NCBI GenBank assembly: GCA_028283725.1
Contig: JAPWKC010000004.1
Coordinates: 558,001 to 622,000 of the forward strand
DNA: 64,000 nucleotides
Source: Neorhizobium sp.
GTDB taxonomy: Bacteria > Pseudomonadota > Alphaproteobacteria > Rhizobiales > Rhizobiaceae
Direction: 5' to 3'
The notes beneath the pieces were generated by a model. The model was not told the DNA's origin, ran no database searches, and saw only the letters and a program-made list of their open reading frames with translations. The translations under genes were made by a program, and so were the position numbers. Positions 1 through 9,027 of the stretch are shown piece after piece (positions within the stretch are counted from its first letter, which is position 1; each line of letters starts with the position of its first letter).

Positions 1-855
1 GCCTTGGCACGGTTCTTGTGCTGCGAGCGTTCCTGCTGGCAGGCGACCACGATGCCGGACGGGATATGCGTGATACGCACGGCCGAATCGGTGGTGTTGA
101 CGTGCTGGCCGCCTGCACCCGACGAGCGGTAGGTATCGATGCGGCAGTCGCTTTCGTTGACCTCGATGTTGATCGAGTCGTCAATGACCGGATAGACCCA
201 GATCGACGAGAAGGACGTGTGACGGCGCGCGTTGCTGTCGTAAGGCGAAATACGCACGAGACGGTGCACGCCCGATTCGGTCTTCAGCCAGCCATAGGCA
301 TTGTGGCCCTTGACGAGGATCGTCGCGGACTTGATGCCGGCCTCTTCGCCGTCATGCACTTCGAGAAGCTCGACCTTGAACTTCGAACGCTCGGCCCAAC
401 GGGTATACATACGCAGCAGCATGTTGGCCCAGTCCTGGCTTTCGGTGCCGCCGGCGCCCGAATGCACTTCGACATAGGTGTCGTTGCCGTCTGCTTCGCC
501 GGAGAGCATGGCCTCGACCTGCTGGCGCCCGGCTTCCGCCTTCAGCACCTTCAGCGCGTCTTCCGCATCCTTGACGATGTCGGCATCGCTCTCTTCCTCA
601 CCAAGCTCGATGAGTTCGATATTGTCCTTGAGCTGCTGTTCAAGCGCCCGGACGCCGTTGACGCTCTCATCCAGGTGCTGGCGCTCGCGCATCAGCTTCT
701 GGGCTTCGGTGGCATCGTTCCAGAGGGTGGGATCCTCTGCCTTGTTATTCAACCAGTCCAGTCGTCTTACCGCCTGATCCCAGTCAAAGATGCCTCCTCA
801 GCAGGCTTATGGCCTGCTTGATTTCGTCGACTACATTGATGATTTCCGCACGCAT
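1..855 (-). CDS. prfB: Peptide chain release factor 2 (RF2), 3' end cut by window edge; needs programmed +1 frameshift
   Basis: RF2 reads UGA and UAA stop codons and triggers peptide release on the ribosome. The GGQ catalytic motif is visible ([16 protein letters not shown]) close to the left edge, and the codon-recognition loop reads [15 protein letters not shown], i.e. SPY where E. coli RF2 has SPF. The gene starts with ATG at 855 ([14 protein letters not shown]), runs 23 codons, then meets an in-frame TGA at 786-784; the rest of the protein ([19 protein letters not shown]) continues in the +1 frame. This is the standard autoregulatory frameshift of prfB. About 280 residues are inside the window; roughly the last 90 are missing. 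It is the last gene of an amiC-mrcA-prfB run on this strand, with about 100 bases between mrcA and prfB. Identification is secure. Confidence 0.96.
783..798 (-). promoter_or_regulatory. prfB: Programmed +1 frameshift site of prfB
   Basis: On the minus strand an internal Shine-Dalgarno-like AGGAGG (798-793) is followed after three bases (CAT) by CTT TGA C (789-783). The order and spacing equal the E. coli prfB element, where the internal SD and slippery CUU push the ribosome +1 at a poorly terminating UGA. Low RF2 lets the ribosome shift and make more RF2. Seen directly; the function follows from the known family. Confidence 0.95.
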
Positions 856-962
856 CGCGCTTGTCTACTCTCTGCTGCTTTTAAGGGGTCGTATGGGGGC
901 TGGACATAGTTCGACCGGCACGGGATGTAAAGCCCGCGCCGGTCGAGGATGAGGTCGGTCGA

Positions 963-3437
963 TCAGTAGAGGCCGGCAGCACCCGAGGTCACGGCCTGCT
1001 GTGCCTGGGGAGAGGACTGCAGGATCTGGTCCTGCGTCATGTATTCGCCGTCGCCGATAATGTGCATGCCGTCGGCCGGGCCGGTGCCGGGCTTGAAGGC
1101 CTCGGTGATCGCATCCGGATCGCCGGGCTGCGCCTGCATGCCGGTCTTGCGGTTGACGGCAACGAAAGTCATGCCCTCGGGAACATGGAACTTTTCCGGT
1201 GGCGTCAGCTTGGCGGCCGGCTCCATGAAGCTGGCGAAGATCGGCGCGGCGAGCGAGCCACCGGTCGCGCTGCGGCCGAGCGATGCAGGCGAATCGAAAC
1301 CGATATAGAGGCCGGCAACGAGGTTCGGGGTGAAACCGACGAACCAGGCATCTTTCTCGTCATTGGTCGTACCGGTCTTGCCGGCGACCGGACGGTCGGA
1401 AATGTGGATCTTGCCGGCGGCCGTACCGCGCTGGACGACACCTTCCATCATCGAGGTGATCTGGTAGGCCGTCATCGGGTCGAGAACCTGCTCGCGATTA
1501 TCCACGAGCGTCGGCTCTTCCTGACTGGACCAGTTGGTGGCGTTGCAATTGTCGCAGGTCCGCTCCTCATGACGGAAGATCGTCTTGCCGTAGCGGTCCT
1601 GAATGCGGTCGATCAGCGTCGGCTTGATCTGCTTGCCGCCATTGGCGATCACCGCATAGGCGGAAACCATGCGCATGACGGTCGTTTCGCCGGCACCGAG
1701 CGCCATCGGCAGGTAAGGCGCCATCTTGTCGTAGATGCCGAAGCGCTGTGCATATTCGGCCACGAGATCCATGCCCATGTCCTGCGCCAGACGCACAGTC
1801 ATCTGGTTGCGCGAATGCTCGATGCCGAAGCGCAGCGTGGACGGGCCGTTCGAACCTTCGTTTCCGTAGTTATCCGGGCTCCAGACCTTGTCGCCGTTGA
1901 CGATCTCGATCGGTGCGTCGAGGATGACGGATGCCGGGGTATAGCCATTGTCGAGCGCTGCCGAATAGACGAACGGCTTGAAAGACGAACCGGGCTGGCG
2001 CATCGCCTGCGTCGCGCGGTTGAATTCCGACAGGGAATAGGAGAAGCCGCCGACCATGGCCAGAACGCGGCCGGTCGTCGGGTCCATGGCGACCAAACCG
2101 CCCTGGGCCTTCGGAGGCTGGCGCAGATGGAATGTGCTTGCACCCGGTGCGGTCGGCTCGACATAGACGACATCGCCGCTCTTCAGCACACCGTCGGGCG
2201 ACTTTGCGGTCTTGCCGCCATCGGCATCGCGATAGGCCCATTTCATGTCGTCGGCGGAAATCGTGCCGGTCAAGCGGTCACCGGTCGGACGACCGGCGCC
2301 ATCGGTTGCCGGACGAAGACCAACTTCGACGGATTTTGCCGAGACGTTGAGAACCACCGCAAGCTGCCATTCCGGCACATCGCGCAGATCGACGACCTTG
2401 CCGGTGGAGACGAGCTTGAGAAGTGCTGCACCCCAATCGGTCGACATATCGAGCGTGCCGAGGGCTCCACGGAAGCCGCGACGCTGGTCGAATTCGACGA
2501 GACCGTTCTGCAACGCCTTGCGGGCGAGGATCTGAAGGTCCGGGTCAAGCGACGTGCGGACGGAAAGCCCGCCCTCGTAGAGCGCCTTGTCGCCATACTT
2601 GTCGATCAGCTGACGGCGAACTTCCTCGGAGAAATAGTCGGAGGCGACGATATAGCGACCATCATTGCGCTGTTTGGCGCCAAGCGGCTGCTTCTTGGAT
2701 TCGGCCGCATCCTCGGCGGTGATATAGCCGTTCTCGGCCATGCGATCGATGACCCAGTTGCGGCGCTCGAGAGCGGCCTGCGCGTGGCGGTAGGGATTGT
2801 AGTTGTTCGGGCCCTTCGGCAGGGCGGCAAGATAGGCCGCTTCCGCCGTCGTCAGTTCCGTCACCGACTTGCCGAAATAGGTGAGTGCCGCGGACGCAAT
2901 ACCGTAGGAATTGAGGCCGAAGAAGATCTCGTTCAGGTAGAGTTCGAGGATCTTGTCCTTCGAATAGGCCTGTTCGATGCGGAAGGAGAGCACTGCCTCC
3001 TTGACCTTGCGGTCGATCGTCTGGTCGCTCGACAGAAGGAAGTTCTTGGCCACCTGCTGGGTAATCGTAGAGGCGCCTTCGGGGCGGCGGCCGGAGCCGA
3101 AATTCTGAAGGTTGTTGAGCACCGCGCGGCCAAGGCCGGTAATGTCGACGCCGGGGTGATTGTAGAAATTCTTGTCTTCAGCCGAGATGAAGGCAGCCTT
3201 GACGCGATCCGGAACGGCCTGGATCGGCAGGAACAGGCGCCGCTCACGGGCGTATTCGGCCAAAAGCGCGCCGTTGCCGGCATGCACGCGGGTCTCGACC
3301 GGCGGCTCGTAAGAGCTCAGCACCTCGTAATTCGGAAGATCCTTGCTCAAGCCGTTGAGATAGATCGCAGCGGCCACTGCAACGCCCAGAAACAGGACGC
3401 AGGCCATTCCAAAGAAATATCCAATCAGTCTGATCAT
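963..3437 (-). CDS. mrcA: Penicillin-binding protein 1A (bifunctional transglycosylase/transpeptidase)
   Basis: A class A PBP of about 824 residues that polymerises and crosslinks peptidoglycan at the inner membrane. One N-terminal membrane segment (about residues 2-25) is followed by the GT51 transglycosylase domain, with the catalytic glutamate in SAEDKNFYNHPG near residue 87 and STITQQVAKN after it. The transpeptidase domain has SSFKPF (SxxK, near residue 482), SRN (SxN) and GKTGTTN (KTG). The start is set at ATG 3437 (MIRLIGYFFG), directly before the membrane anchor; an ATG 31 codons upstream would add an unlikely charged, cysteine-containing leader. It lies downstream of amiC, another wall enzyme, and upstream of prfB. 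PonA is a synonym. Confidence 0.95.
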   Translation of the reverse strand: MIRLIGYFFGMACVLFLGVAVAAAIYLNGLSKDLPNYEVLSSYEPPVETRVHAGNGALLAEYARERRLFLPIQAVPDRVKAAFISAEDKNFYNHPGVDITGLGRAVLNNLQNFGSGRRPEGASTITQQVAKNFLLSSDQTIDRKVKEAVLSFRIEQAYSKDKILELYLNEIFFGLNSYGIASAALTYFGKSVTELTTAEAAYLAALPKGPNNYNPYRHAQAALERRNWVIDRMAENGYITAEDAAESKKQPLGAKQRNDGRYIVASDYFSEEVRRQLIDKYGDKALYEGGLSVRTSLDPDLQILARKALQNGLVEFDQRRGFRGALGTLDMSTDWGAALLKLVSTGKVVDLRDVPEWQLAVVLNVSAKSVEVGLRPATDGAGRPTGDRLTGTISADDMKWAYRDADGGKTAKSPDGVLKSGDVVYVEPTAPGASTFHLRQPPKAQGGLVAMDPTTGRVLAMVGGFSYSLSEFNRATQAMRQPGSSFKPFVYSAALDNGYTPASVILDAPIEIVNGDKVWSPDNYGNEGSNGPSTLRFGIEHSRNQMTVRLAQDMGMDLVAEYAQRFGIYDKMAPYLPMALGAGETTVMRMVSAYAVIANGGKQIKPTLIDRIQDRYGKTIFRHEERTCDNCNATNWSSQEEPTLVDNREQVLDPMTAYQITSMMEGVVQRGTAAGKIHISDRPVAGKTGTTNDEKDAWFVGFTPNLVAGLYIGFDSPASLGRSATGGSLAAPIFASFMEPAAKLTPPEKFHVPEGMTFVAVNRKTGMQAQPGDPDAITEAFKPGTGPADGMHIIGDGEYMTQDQILQSSPQAQQAVTSGAAGLY

Positions 3438-3700
3438 GTCGGAACTACCGTTCACCTTTTCAGTCGGCGCACAGGAATGCGCAGCATGGCATGGTTCGAC
3501 GCGTTTTGCACGGTGGATGCGCCAGCGCAAGGGACGGGTCTCATCAATCGCCCGTTATCTGCCGCCTGCCACCCCGGAGTAAACGTCCGAATGTGTGGAA
3601 AGTAGGGCTTCACCCAAGTATTTCAGCAGCTTTTCCGTGCAACGGATGCATTCGACCCATCCTGTGGCGTGCGGGCAACGGCCGTGAACCCGGCCCTGCC

Positions 3701-4993
3701 TCAGCCCCCATTCGCCATGCCACGCGTATGATAGCGGGCGACAGCGTCGGCAATACGGTCCGTCACGGTCTGACGCCAGGTCTCGTCGAGCAGCAATTTC
3801 GAATCATCGGCATTCGACAGGAAGCCGAGTTCGATCAGGATCGAGGGAATGTCGGGCGCCCGCAGAACCTGGAAATTGGCTTGCCGGTGCGGATTGTTGA
3901 TCAGCGTCACCTTGCCGTTGAACGACGACACGACACTGCTCGCAAGCGCCACGGAAAAGGCCTGCGTCTCGCGCCGCGTCAGATCGAGAAGAATGTCGGC
4001 TACCTCGGGCGGACCGTCCTTGACGCTGAAGCCGGCAAGCTCGTCGGACAGGTTTTCGCGCGCGGCGGCCTGCTCGGCGAGACGGTCGGAGGCTTTGTCC
4101 GACAGGGTGTAGACCGTCGCGCCGCGGATGTCCTTGTCCCTCGACGAGAGCGTATCGGCATGCAGCGAGATGAACAGATCGGCGTGATGCTCACGGGCGA
4201 CGTTGACGCGTTCGGACAAGGTCAGGAACGTGTCGTCGCTGCGGGTGAGGAAGGCTTTGACGCCTGCGATCCTGTCGAGTTTTTCCGCAAGAATCTTGGC
4301 GACGGCGAGCGTGATCGCCTTTTCATGGGTGTTGGTGACGGCCGAGGTCGCGCCATTGTCGATGCCGCCATGGCCGGCATCGACGGCAACGGTGAAGACG
4401 TGATCCTTTTCGACCATGCCCATGACATTGGGCGCCGTATCCTTCTCTTCCGACCATGTCTGGCCTTTGAGGAGCCTGGCGAAATCTTCCCGCGTCGTCG
4501 GTTCGGCGTCGAGGACCAGACGATAACCGCCGGAGGCTCCCGGACGCACGTCGGCTACCGCAAGCCTTACCGGCTTGATCGCGGTCAGCACGATACGGGC
4601 ACTGCCCTCCCCCATCGTGCCGTAGCTGATCTGGCGAAAGAGGCCGCGCGCCGCAAGATCCTTGGCCGGAAAGCCGAAGGCAGTCGCCGACAGATCGATG
4701 ATGACGCGCTCGGGAGAGCCGACATAGTGAACCTGAAATGTCGGCTTGCCATCGAAATCGATGATGACGCGCGTGCGGCTCTCATCGCCGGCGATACGGG
4801 CGGAAAAGGCCAGGACCGGCTTCAGCTTTTCGGCGGCGACGGCATGCGATCCAAAGGCCGGCGATACGGCCCCCAGCACCAGAAGAAGCGCCGCGATGCG
4901 CCGCACAGGCAAGGCGATTCGCGCGGCGACGGCGCGGATGGTCGTGCCAGCAAGCAGCACTATTGCAGTGCACAGCTTTCCAGATAAAATCAA
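3701..4993 (-). CDS. amiC: N-acetylmuramoyl-L-alanine amidase, AmiC type, with AMIN domain
   Basis: A periplasmic zinc amidase that cleaves the stem peptide from peptidoglycan, mainly for daughter-cell separation. It has 430 residues. The N-terminus is a long signal region (hydrophobic stretch around residues 30-50). An AMIN localisation domain follows (about 60-165), then Amidase_3 with the zinc and catalytic motifs VAVDAGHGGIDNG, HEKAIT, FISLHAD and ILIELGFLSN. The gene stands divergently from rne across about 620 bases and precedes mrcA by 263 bases, so the two wall genes may share a transcript. The exact start is not certain because several ATG/GTG codons precede the signal sequence. Confidence 0.93.
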   Translation of the reverse strand: MILSGKLCTAIVLLAGTTIRAVAARIALPVRRIAALLLVLGAVSPAFGSHAVAAEKLKPVLAFSARIAGDESRTRVIIDFDGKPTFQVHYVGSPERVIIDLSATAFGFPAKDLAARGLFRQISYGTMGEGSARIVLTAIKPVRLAVADVRPGASGGYRLVLDAEPTTREDFARLLKGQTWSEEKDTAPNVMGMVEKDHVFTVAVDAGHGGIDNGATSAVTNTHEKAITLAVAKILAEKLDRIAGVKAFLTRSDDTFLTLSERVNVAREHHADLFISLHADTLSSRDKDIRGATVYTLSDKASDRLAEQAAARENLSDELAGFSVKDGPPEVADILLDLTRRETQAFSVALASSVVSSFNGKVTLINNPHRQANFQVLRAPDIPSILIELGFLSNADDSKLLLDETWRQTVTDRIADAVARYHTRGMANGG

Positions 4994-5149
4994 AGTTGCA
5001 GTCCCGCCTCAAAGTCACGCCGCGCGGCTGAAAACCCTCACCCACACCTTACACGCAGCCAGCCGCCACCAACCACCGAAGAATCGCCATTCTAGCGTCT
5101 TGTGCCATAAGTCGTCCAATTCGATCCAGAATATGGCGCGCACGGCTTT

Positions 5150-5613
5150 TCCCTTGCTATTGTGACAGATAAACCATACAAAGCCCATGAAGGTTAAAGC
5201 GTTGACGGGATAGGCTGTCGATAGGCCTGCCAGCCCACGAGGGGCTGGCGCCGAAGACCCAACAGTCATCCGCCGTCGCTACGGTTTTTCCTGATACTCG
5301 ATCCGTCCGGCGGTGGCCGGTTAGTACCGGGCGGCATGCCGCCCACCGCTCAGTGGAGCACATTCATCGGGTCCTTCAAGGGCTCAAGGTAACGTCATTC
5401 TGTTTGGTCTTTAATGTCGCGGCACGTTTTTCAGAACAGGGAAGGATCAAGGAAGCCTCCGGCTCCTCCTTCTTTGCGGTTGCCGCCGCTACACGGACCG
5501 ACGGAATACTTTTTATCCGGCGCAACGATCGTTTCGCATGACAGGCCTGTCTTCCGGCATTTCCGGGTGGCAGGCCTTTGTGCAGATGCGCGGCGCCGAG
5601 GAGCAGAATTTCA
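5150..5613 (+). promoter_or_regulatory. Long structured leader of rne with candidate promoter
   Basis: The 620-base gap between amiC and rne holds no convincing ORF. A possible sigma-70 promoter is TTGCTA (about 5154) with 17 bases to TACAAA (about 5177), which would give a leader of about 420 nt. Three foldable elements are seen. First, a hairpin GCCAGCCC/GGGCTGGC at 5229-5249. Second, a three-way junction at 5311-5348: outer stem CGGTGG/CCACCG enclosing CCGG-TTAGTA-CCGG and the palindrome GCGGCATGCCGC. Third, a hairpin AGGCCTG/CAGGCCT at 5543-5577 just before the ribosome-binding site. Long structured leaders are known to mediate RNase E autoregulation in enterobacteria; a similar role here is inferred. 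Confidence 0.5.
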
Positions 5614-8613
5614 ATGGCAGACAAAATGCTCATCGACGCGTCTCATGAAGAGGAGACGCGCGTAGTTGTCGTTCGCGGCAATCGCATCGAAGAATTCGAT
5701 TTCGAATCGCAGCACAAGAAGCAGATCCGCGGCAATATCTATCTCGCCAAGGTGACCCGCGTGGAGCCGTCGCTCCAGGCCGCTTTCGTGGATTACGGTG
5801 GCAATCGCCACGGCTTCCTGGCGTTCGCGGAAATCCATCCCGACTATTACCAGATCCCTCTCGCAGACCGTCAGGCTCTGATGCAGCAGGAAGCGGAAGA
5901 CCAGCGCAAGATCGCCGAGGCTGATGCCGCCGATCCGCTGGTCGATCTCGCCAACGAGGATCAGCCGGATGTCGGCATCGCAGCCAAGCCTGCAGCGGCC
6001 GCTGCTGCACCCGCACCTGCTGCCGCAGAAGATACTGCGGTAGAGACGGCTCCTGCCGTCGACGCAGAAACGCCAGAGGCCGTCGAAGCGGTGGCCGAGG
6101 CCGCTGCCGAGCCGGAAGAAAAGCCGAAGGCGAAGCCGAAGCGGGTCCGTGCACCACGCAAGAAGGCTGTCGAAGCTGCTCCGGCCGAAGGCGAAGCCAC
6201 GGCAGAAGCGCCCGCTTCCGACGACAATTCGACGCCGGACAGCATGGCGGCGATGATCGAAACCGACTCGATCTCCGAAGACGTTGACGGCCGCCGCGGC
6301 CATAACGACTTCGACGATGACGACGACGATCATCACGAGAAGGAAGAGATCGAATCGGTCGGCGCAGAAGACGCGATGGAAGAAGTTCCAGACCGCGTCC
6401 AGCGCAAGCCGCGCAAGCAGTACCGCATCCAGGAAGTCATCAAGCGCCGGCAGATCCTGTTGGTGCAGGTGGCCAAGGAAGAACGCGGCAACAAGGGTGC
6501 GGCGCTCACCACCTATCTCTCGCTCGCAGGCCGCTATTCGGTTCTGATGCCGAACACCGCGCGTGGCGGCGGGATTTCCCGCAAGATCACCCAGCCGCAG
6601 GACCGCAAGCGCCTCAAGGAAGTCGCTCGCGAGCTCGACGTGCCGCAGGGCATGGGCGTTATCCTGCGCACCGCCGGTGCCAACCGCACCCGCGTCGAAA
6701 TCAAGCGCGACTTCGAATACCTGATGCGCCTGTGGGAAAACGTCCGCACGCTGACGCTCAACTCCACCGCACCTTGCCTCGTCTACGAGGAAGGATCGCT
6801 GATCAAGCGTTCGATCCGCGATCTCTACAACAAGGACATCAACGAGGTCATCGTCTCGGGCGAAGAAGGCTATCGTGAAGCGAAAGACTTCATGAAGATG
6901 CTGATGCCGAGCCATGCCAAGGTGGTTCAGCCCTACCGCGACCTGCACCCGATCTTCGCGCGTTCCGGCATCGAAGCGCAGCTCGACCGGATGCTGCAGC
7001 CGCAGGTGACGCTGAAGTCCGGCGGCTACCTGATCATCAACCAGACCGAAGCGCTGGTTGCGATCGACGTCAACTCGGGCCGTTCGACGCGCGAGCACTC
7101 GATCGAGGAGACGGCGCTTGCGACCAACCTCGAGGCTGCCGAAGAAGTTGCCCGCCAGCTGCGCCTGCGCGACCTGGCCGGTCTCGTCGTCATCGACTTC
7201 ATCGACATGGAAGAAAAGCGCAACAACCGCGCCGTCGAGAAGAAGCTGAAGGATTGCCTGAAGAACGACCGCGCCCGCATCCAGGTCGGCCGTATCTCGC
7301 ATTTCGGCCTTCTGGAAATGTCGCGCCAGCGCATCCGCGCCTCGGTTCTGGAATCGACCACGCAGGTTTGCTCGCATTGCGGCGGAACCGGCCATGTCCG
7401 TTCGCAGTCGTCGGTGGCGCTGCATGTTCTGCGCGGTGTCGAGGAATATCTCCTCAAGAACACCACCCACGACATCACGGTTCGCACGACGCCCGACATC
7501 GCGCTCTATCTTCTCAACCACAAGCGCCAGACGGTGATGGATTACGAGAACCGCTTCGGCGTCTCGATCTTCATCGAGTCCGACGCCAGCATCGGTTCGG
7601 CGCACTTTGCCATCGATCGTGGTGAGCCGGTCGAAAACCCGGTCAAGATCGAAAGCCTGATGCAGTTCGCGGCCCTCCCCGTCGAAGAGGATGACGACGA
7701 TATCGTCATCGAGATGGACGAGGAAGAAGAAGAGGAAATCATCTCCGCACAGCCGCAGGCCGGCGAACGCGCCGAGCGTGCCCAGCCGGGCGACGATCAG
7801 AATGGCCGCAAGCGCAAGCGCCGCCGCCGTCGTCGCAACCGCAACGGCGAGCGTGGCGATGACGCCCAGTCGCTGCAGGCAGACGACGAAGATGCTGCAG
7901 ATGAAGGCGACGAGGACGATGCAGATGCATCGGCCGAAGGCGATCAGGAAACCCCTGCCGTCACCACCGCCGAAGGCGACGACAGCAACCGCCGCAAGCG
8001 CCGCCGTCGCGGCAAGCGTGGCGGGCGCCGCAATCGCGATGGCGAAGAGGGCGGTGCGGAAGCATCCGGCGAGAGCGACGAGGACGGCGATGACGATACC
8101 GAGGAAGGCGACGCCGTAACGGCTGTCGTTGCCGAGGAGGCAATCGTTTCCGACGTTGTTGCGACCGAAGCCGCCGATGCGCCTGCCGAAGCCGTAGCCG
8201 CGGAAGAAGCACCGAAGGCAAAGCCGCGCCGCTCGCGCCGTGGCAAGGCTGCAACCGCTGTTGCCGACGACGACGCAAAGACTGAAACCGTCGCCGAAGC
8301 TGCGCCGGCTGTCGTTGTCGAAGCGGCAGCTGACGCAGAAGCAGAAGCACCGGTAAGCGCAGCAGTCGCTGCCGAGCCTGCCCCCGCACAGCCCGAAGTC
8401 GTCGTTGCAGCTCCGGTTGCAGTTGCAGAGGTCGCAGACGCGACTGAAGCGTCCGAGGACGCCGACAAGCCTGCCCGCGCCAACCGCGCATCGAACATCT
8501 CGTCCTCCAGCGAGGCCGTGGTGAAGAGCTCGGAGGGCACTGCTCCTGAGCCGGATGGCGAACCCGGCAAGCCGAAGAAGGCTGGCTGGTGGCAGCGTCG
8601 CGGCTTCTTCTGA
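5614..8613 (+). CDS. rne: Ribonuclease E
   Basis: The endoribonuclease that starts mRNA decay and rRNA/tRNA processing and scaffolds the degradosome; 999 residues. The start is ATG 5614 (MADKMLIDASHEEETR), preceded by GAGGAG at 5599-5604. The S1 domain (about residues 35-330) is split by an alanine/acid-rich insertion of roughly 190 residues, as in other alphaproteobacteria. The catalytic core contains DVNSGRST and DFIDMEE, and the zinc-link CSHCGGTGH joins the dimer. The C-terminal third is low complexity, with alternating arginine-rich tracts (RKRKRRRRRRNRNG; RRKRRRRGKRGG) and acidic/alanine tracts, likely RNA- and partner-binding. The very C-terminus, KKAGWWQRRGFF, resembles the GWW motif that binds PNPase in Caulobacter RNase E. 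Confidence 0.97.
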   Translation: MADKMLIDASHEEETRVVVVRGNRIEEFDFESQHKKQIRGNIYLAKVTRVEPSLQAAFVDYGGNRHGFLAFAEIHPDYYQIPLADRQALMQQEAEDQRKIAEADAADPLVDLANEDQPDVGIAAKPAAAAAAPAPAAAEDTAVETAPAVDAETPEAVEAVAEAAAEPEEKPKAKPKRVRAPRKKAVEAAPAEGEATAEAPASDDNSTPDSMAAMIETDSISEDVDGRRGHNDFDDDDDDHHEKEEIESVGAEDAMEEVPDRVQRKPRKQYRIQEVIKRRQILLVQVAKEERGNKGAALTTYLSLAGRYSVLMPNTARGGGISRKITQPQDRKRLKEVARELDVPQGMGVILRTAGANRTRVEIKRDFEYLMRLWENVRTLTLNSTAPCLVYEEGSLIKRSIRDLYNKDINEVIVSGEEGYREAKDFMKMLMPSHAKVVQPYRDLHPIFARSGIEAQLDRMLQPQVTLKSGGYLIINQTEALVAIDVNSGRSTREHSIEETALATNLEAAEEVARQLRLRDLAGLVVIDFIDMEEKRNNRAVEKKLKDCLKNDRARIQVGRISHFGLLEMSRQRIRASVLESTTQVCSHCGGTGHVRSQSSVALHVLRGVEEYLLKNTTHDITVRTTPDIALYLLNHKRQTVMDYENRFGVSIFIESDASIGSAHFAIDRGEPVENPVKIESLMQFAALPVEEDDDDIVIEMDEEEEEEIISAQPQAGERAERAQPGDDQNGRKRKRRRRRRNRNGERGDDAQSLQADDEDAADEGDEDDADASAEGDQETPAVTTAEGDDSNRRKRRRRGKRGGRRNRDGEEGGAEASGESDEDGDDDTEEGDAVTAVVAEEAIVSDVVATEAADAPAEAVAAEEAPKAKPRRSRRGKAATAVADDDAKTETVAEAAPAVVVEAAADAEAEAPVSAAVAAEPAPAQPEVVVAAPVAVAEVADATEASEDADKPARANRASNISSSSEAVVKSSEGTAPEPDGEPGKPKKAGWWQRRGFF

Positions 8614-8640
8614 GCCGACTGACATTTCCCTGAGACCGAG

Positions 8641-8667
8641 GAACGGCCGCGCATGACGCGGCCGTTC
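8641..8667 (+). terminator. Hairpin after rne, possible terminator
   Basis: A perfect 11-bp stem (GAACGGCCGCG / CGCGGCCGTTC) with a CATGA loop lies 28 bases after the rne stop. No clear U-tract follows, so it may be a terminator or a 3'-end stabiliser. Confidence 0.55.
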
Positions 8668-9027
8668 TGATTCCGGGGCGCCGCATGCCGACAGCAGTGT
8701 CGTCCGTCGCCGAAGGTCCGACTGCCGGGAGGGGACGTCGTCGTCCAAGACCAGCAGAACGACGCTGACAAAGTGATTCAAGTCGTTCAGGAACTGATTC
8801 CGCGACGTGCCGCATCTGATTGATATCCGGCGATATTCCGCTCTTCAGATGCGATAGCCGACGCGTCGGGCGAGCCGGCTCGCGGCCATGTGGCTCGGGC
8901 CGGCGAATAATCGGCGCCTTCGCATTTTCCTGTTTTCCACGGGCGCTTAACGGCTTACTTTCGGCGCAAACCGCTTCGATAAATGATCGAGCCATTCCTT
9001 CACCCCGTCAGCATGATGAGGAACTCC
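8668..9027. other. Intergenic region without a visible gene
   Basis: About 360 bases between rne and the DsbA-like gene. The only structure noted is an 8-bp inverted repeat GCATCTGA/TCAGATGC (8812-8819 and 8845-8852) enclosing two GATAT words. It could be a hairpin or operator for the downstream gene. No ORF with a good ribosome-binding site was seen apart from the downstream gene. Confidence 0.4.

Noticed and set aside
1062..3605. 847-codon frame on the plus strand opposite mrcA
   Set aside because: Composition is that of a shadow frame (Arg/Gly/His-rich without motifs) and PBP1A on the minus strand has all catalytic motifs.
5611..8781. Very long open frame (over 1000 codons) antisense to rne
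   Set aside because: It mirrors the GC-rich, low-complexity RNase E gene; it has no known domain and the sense product is certain.
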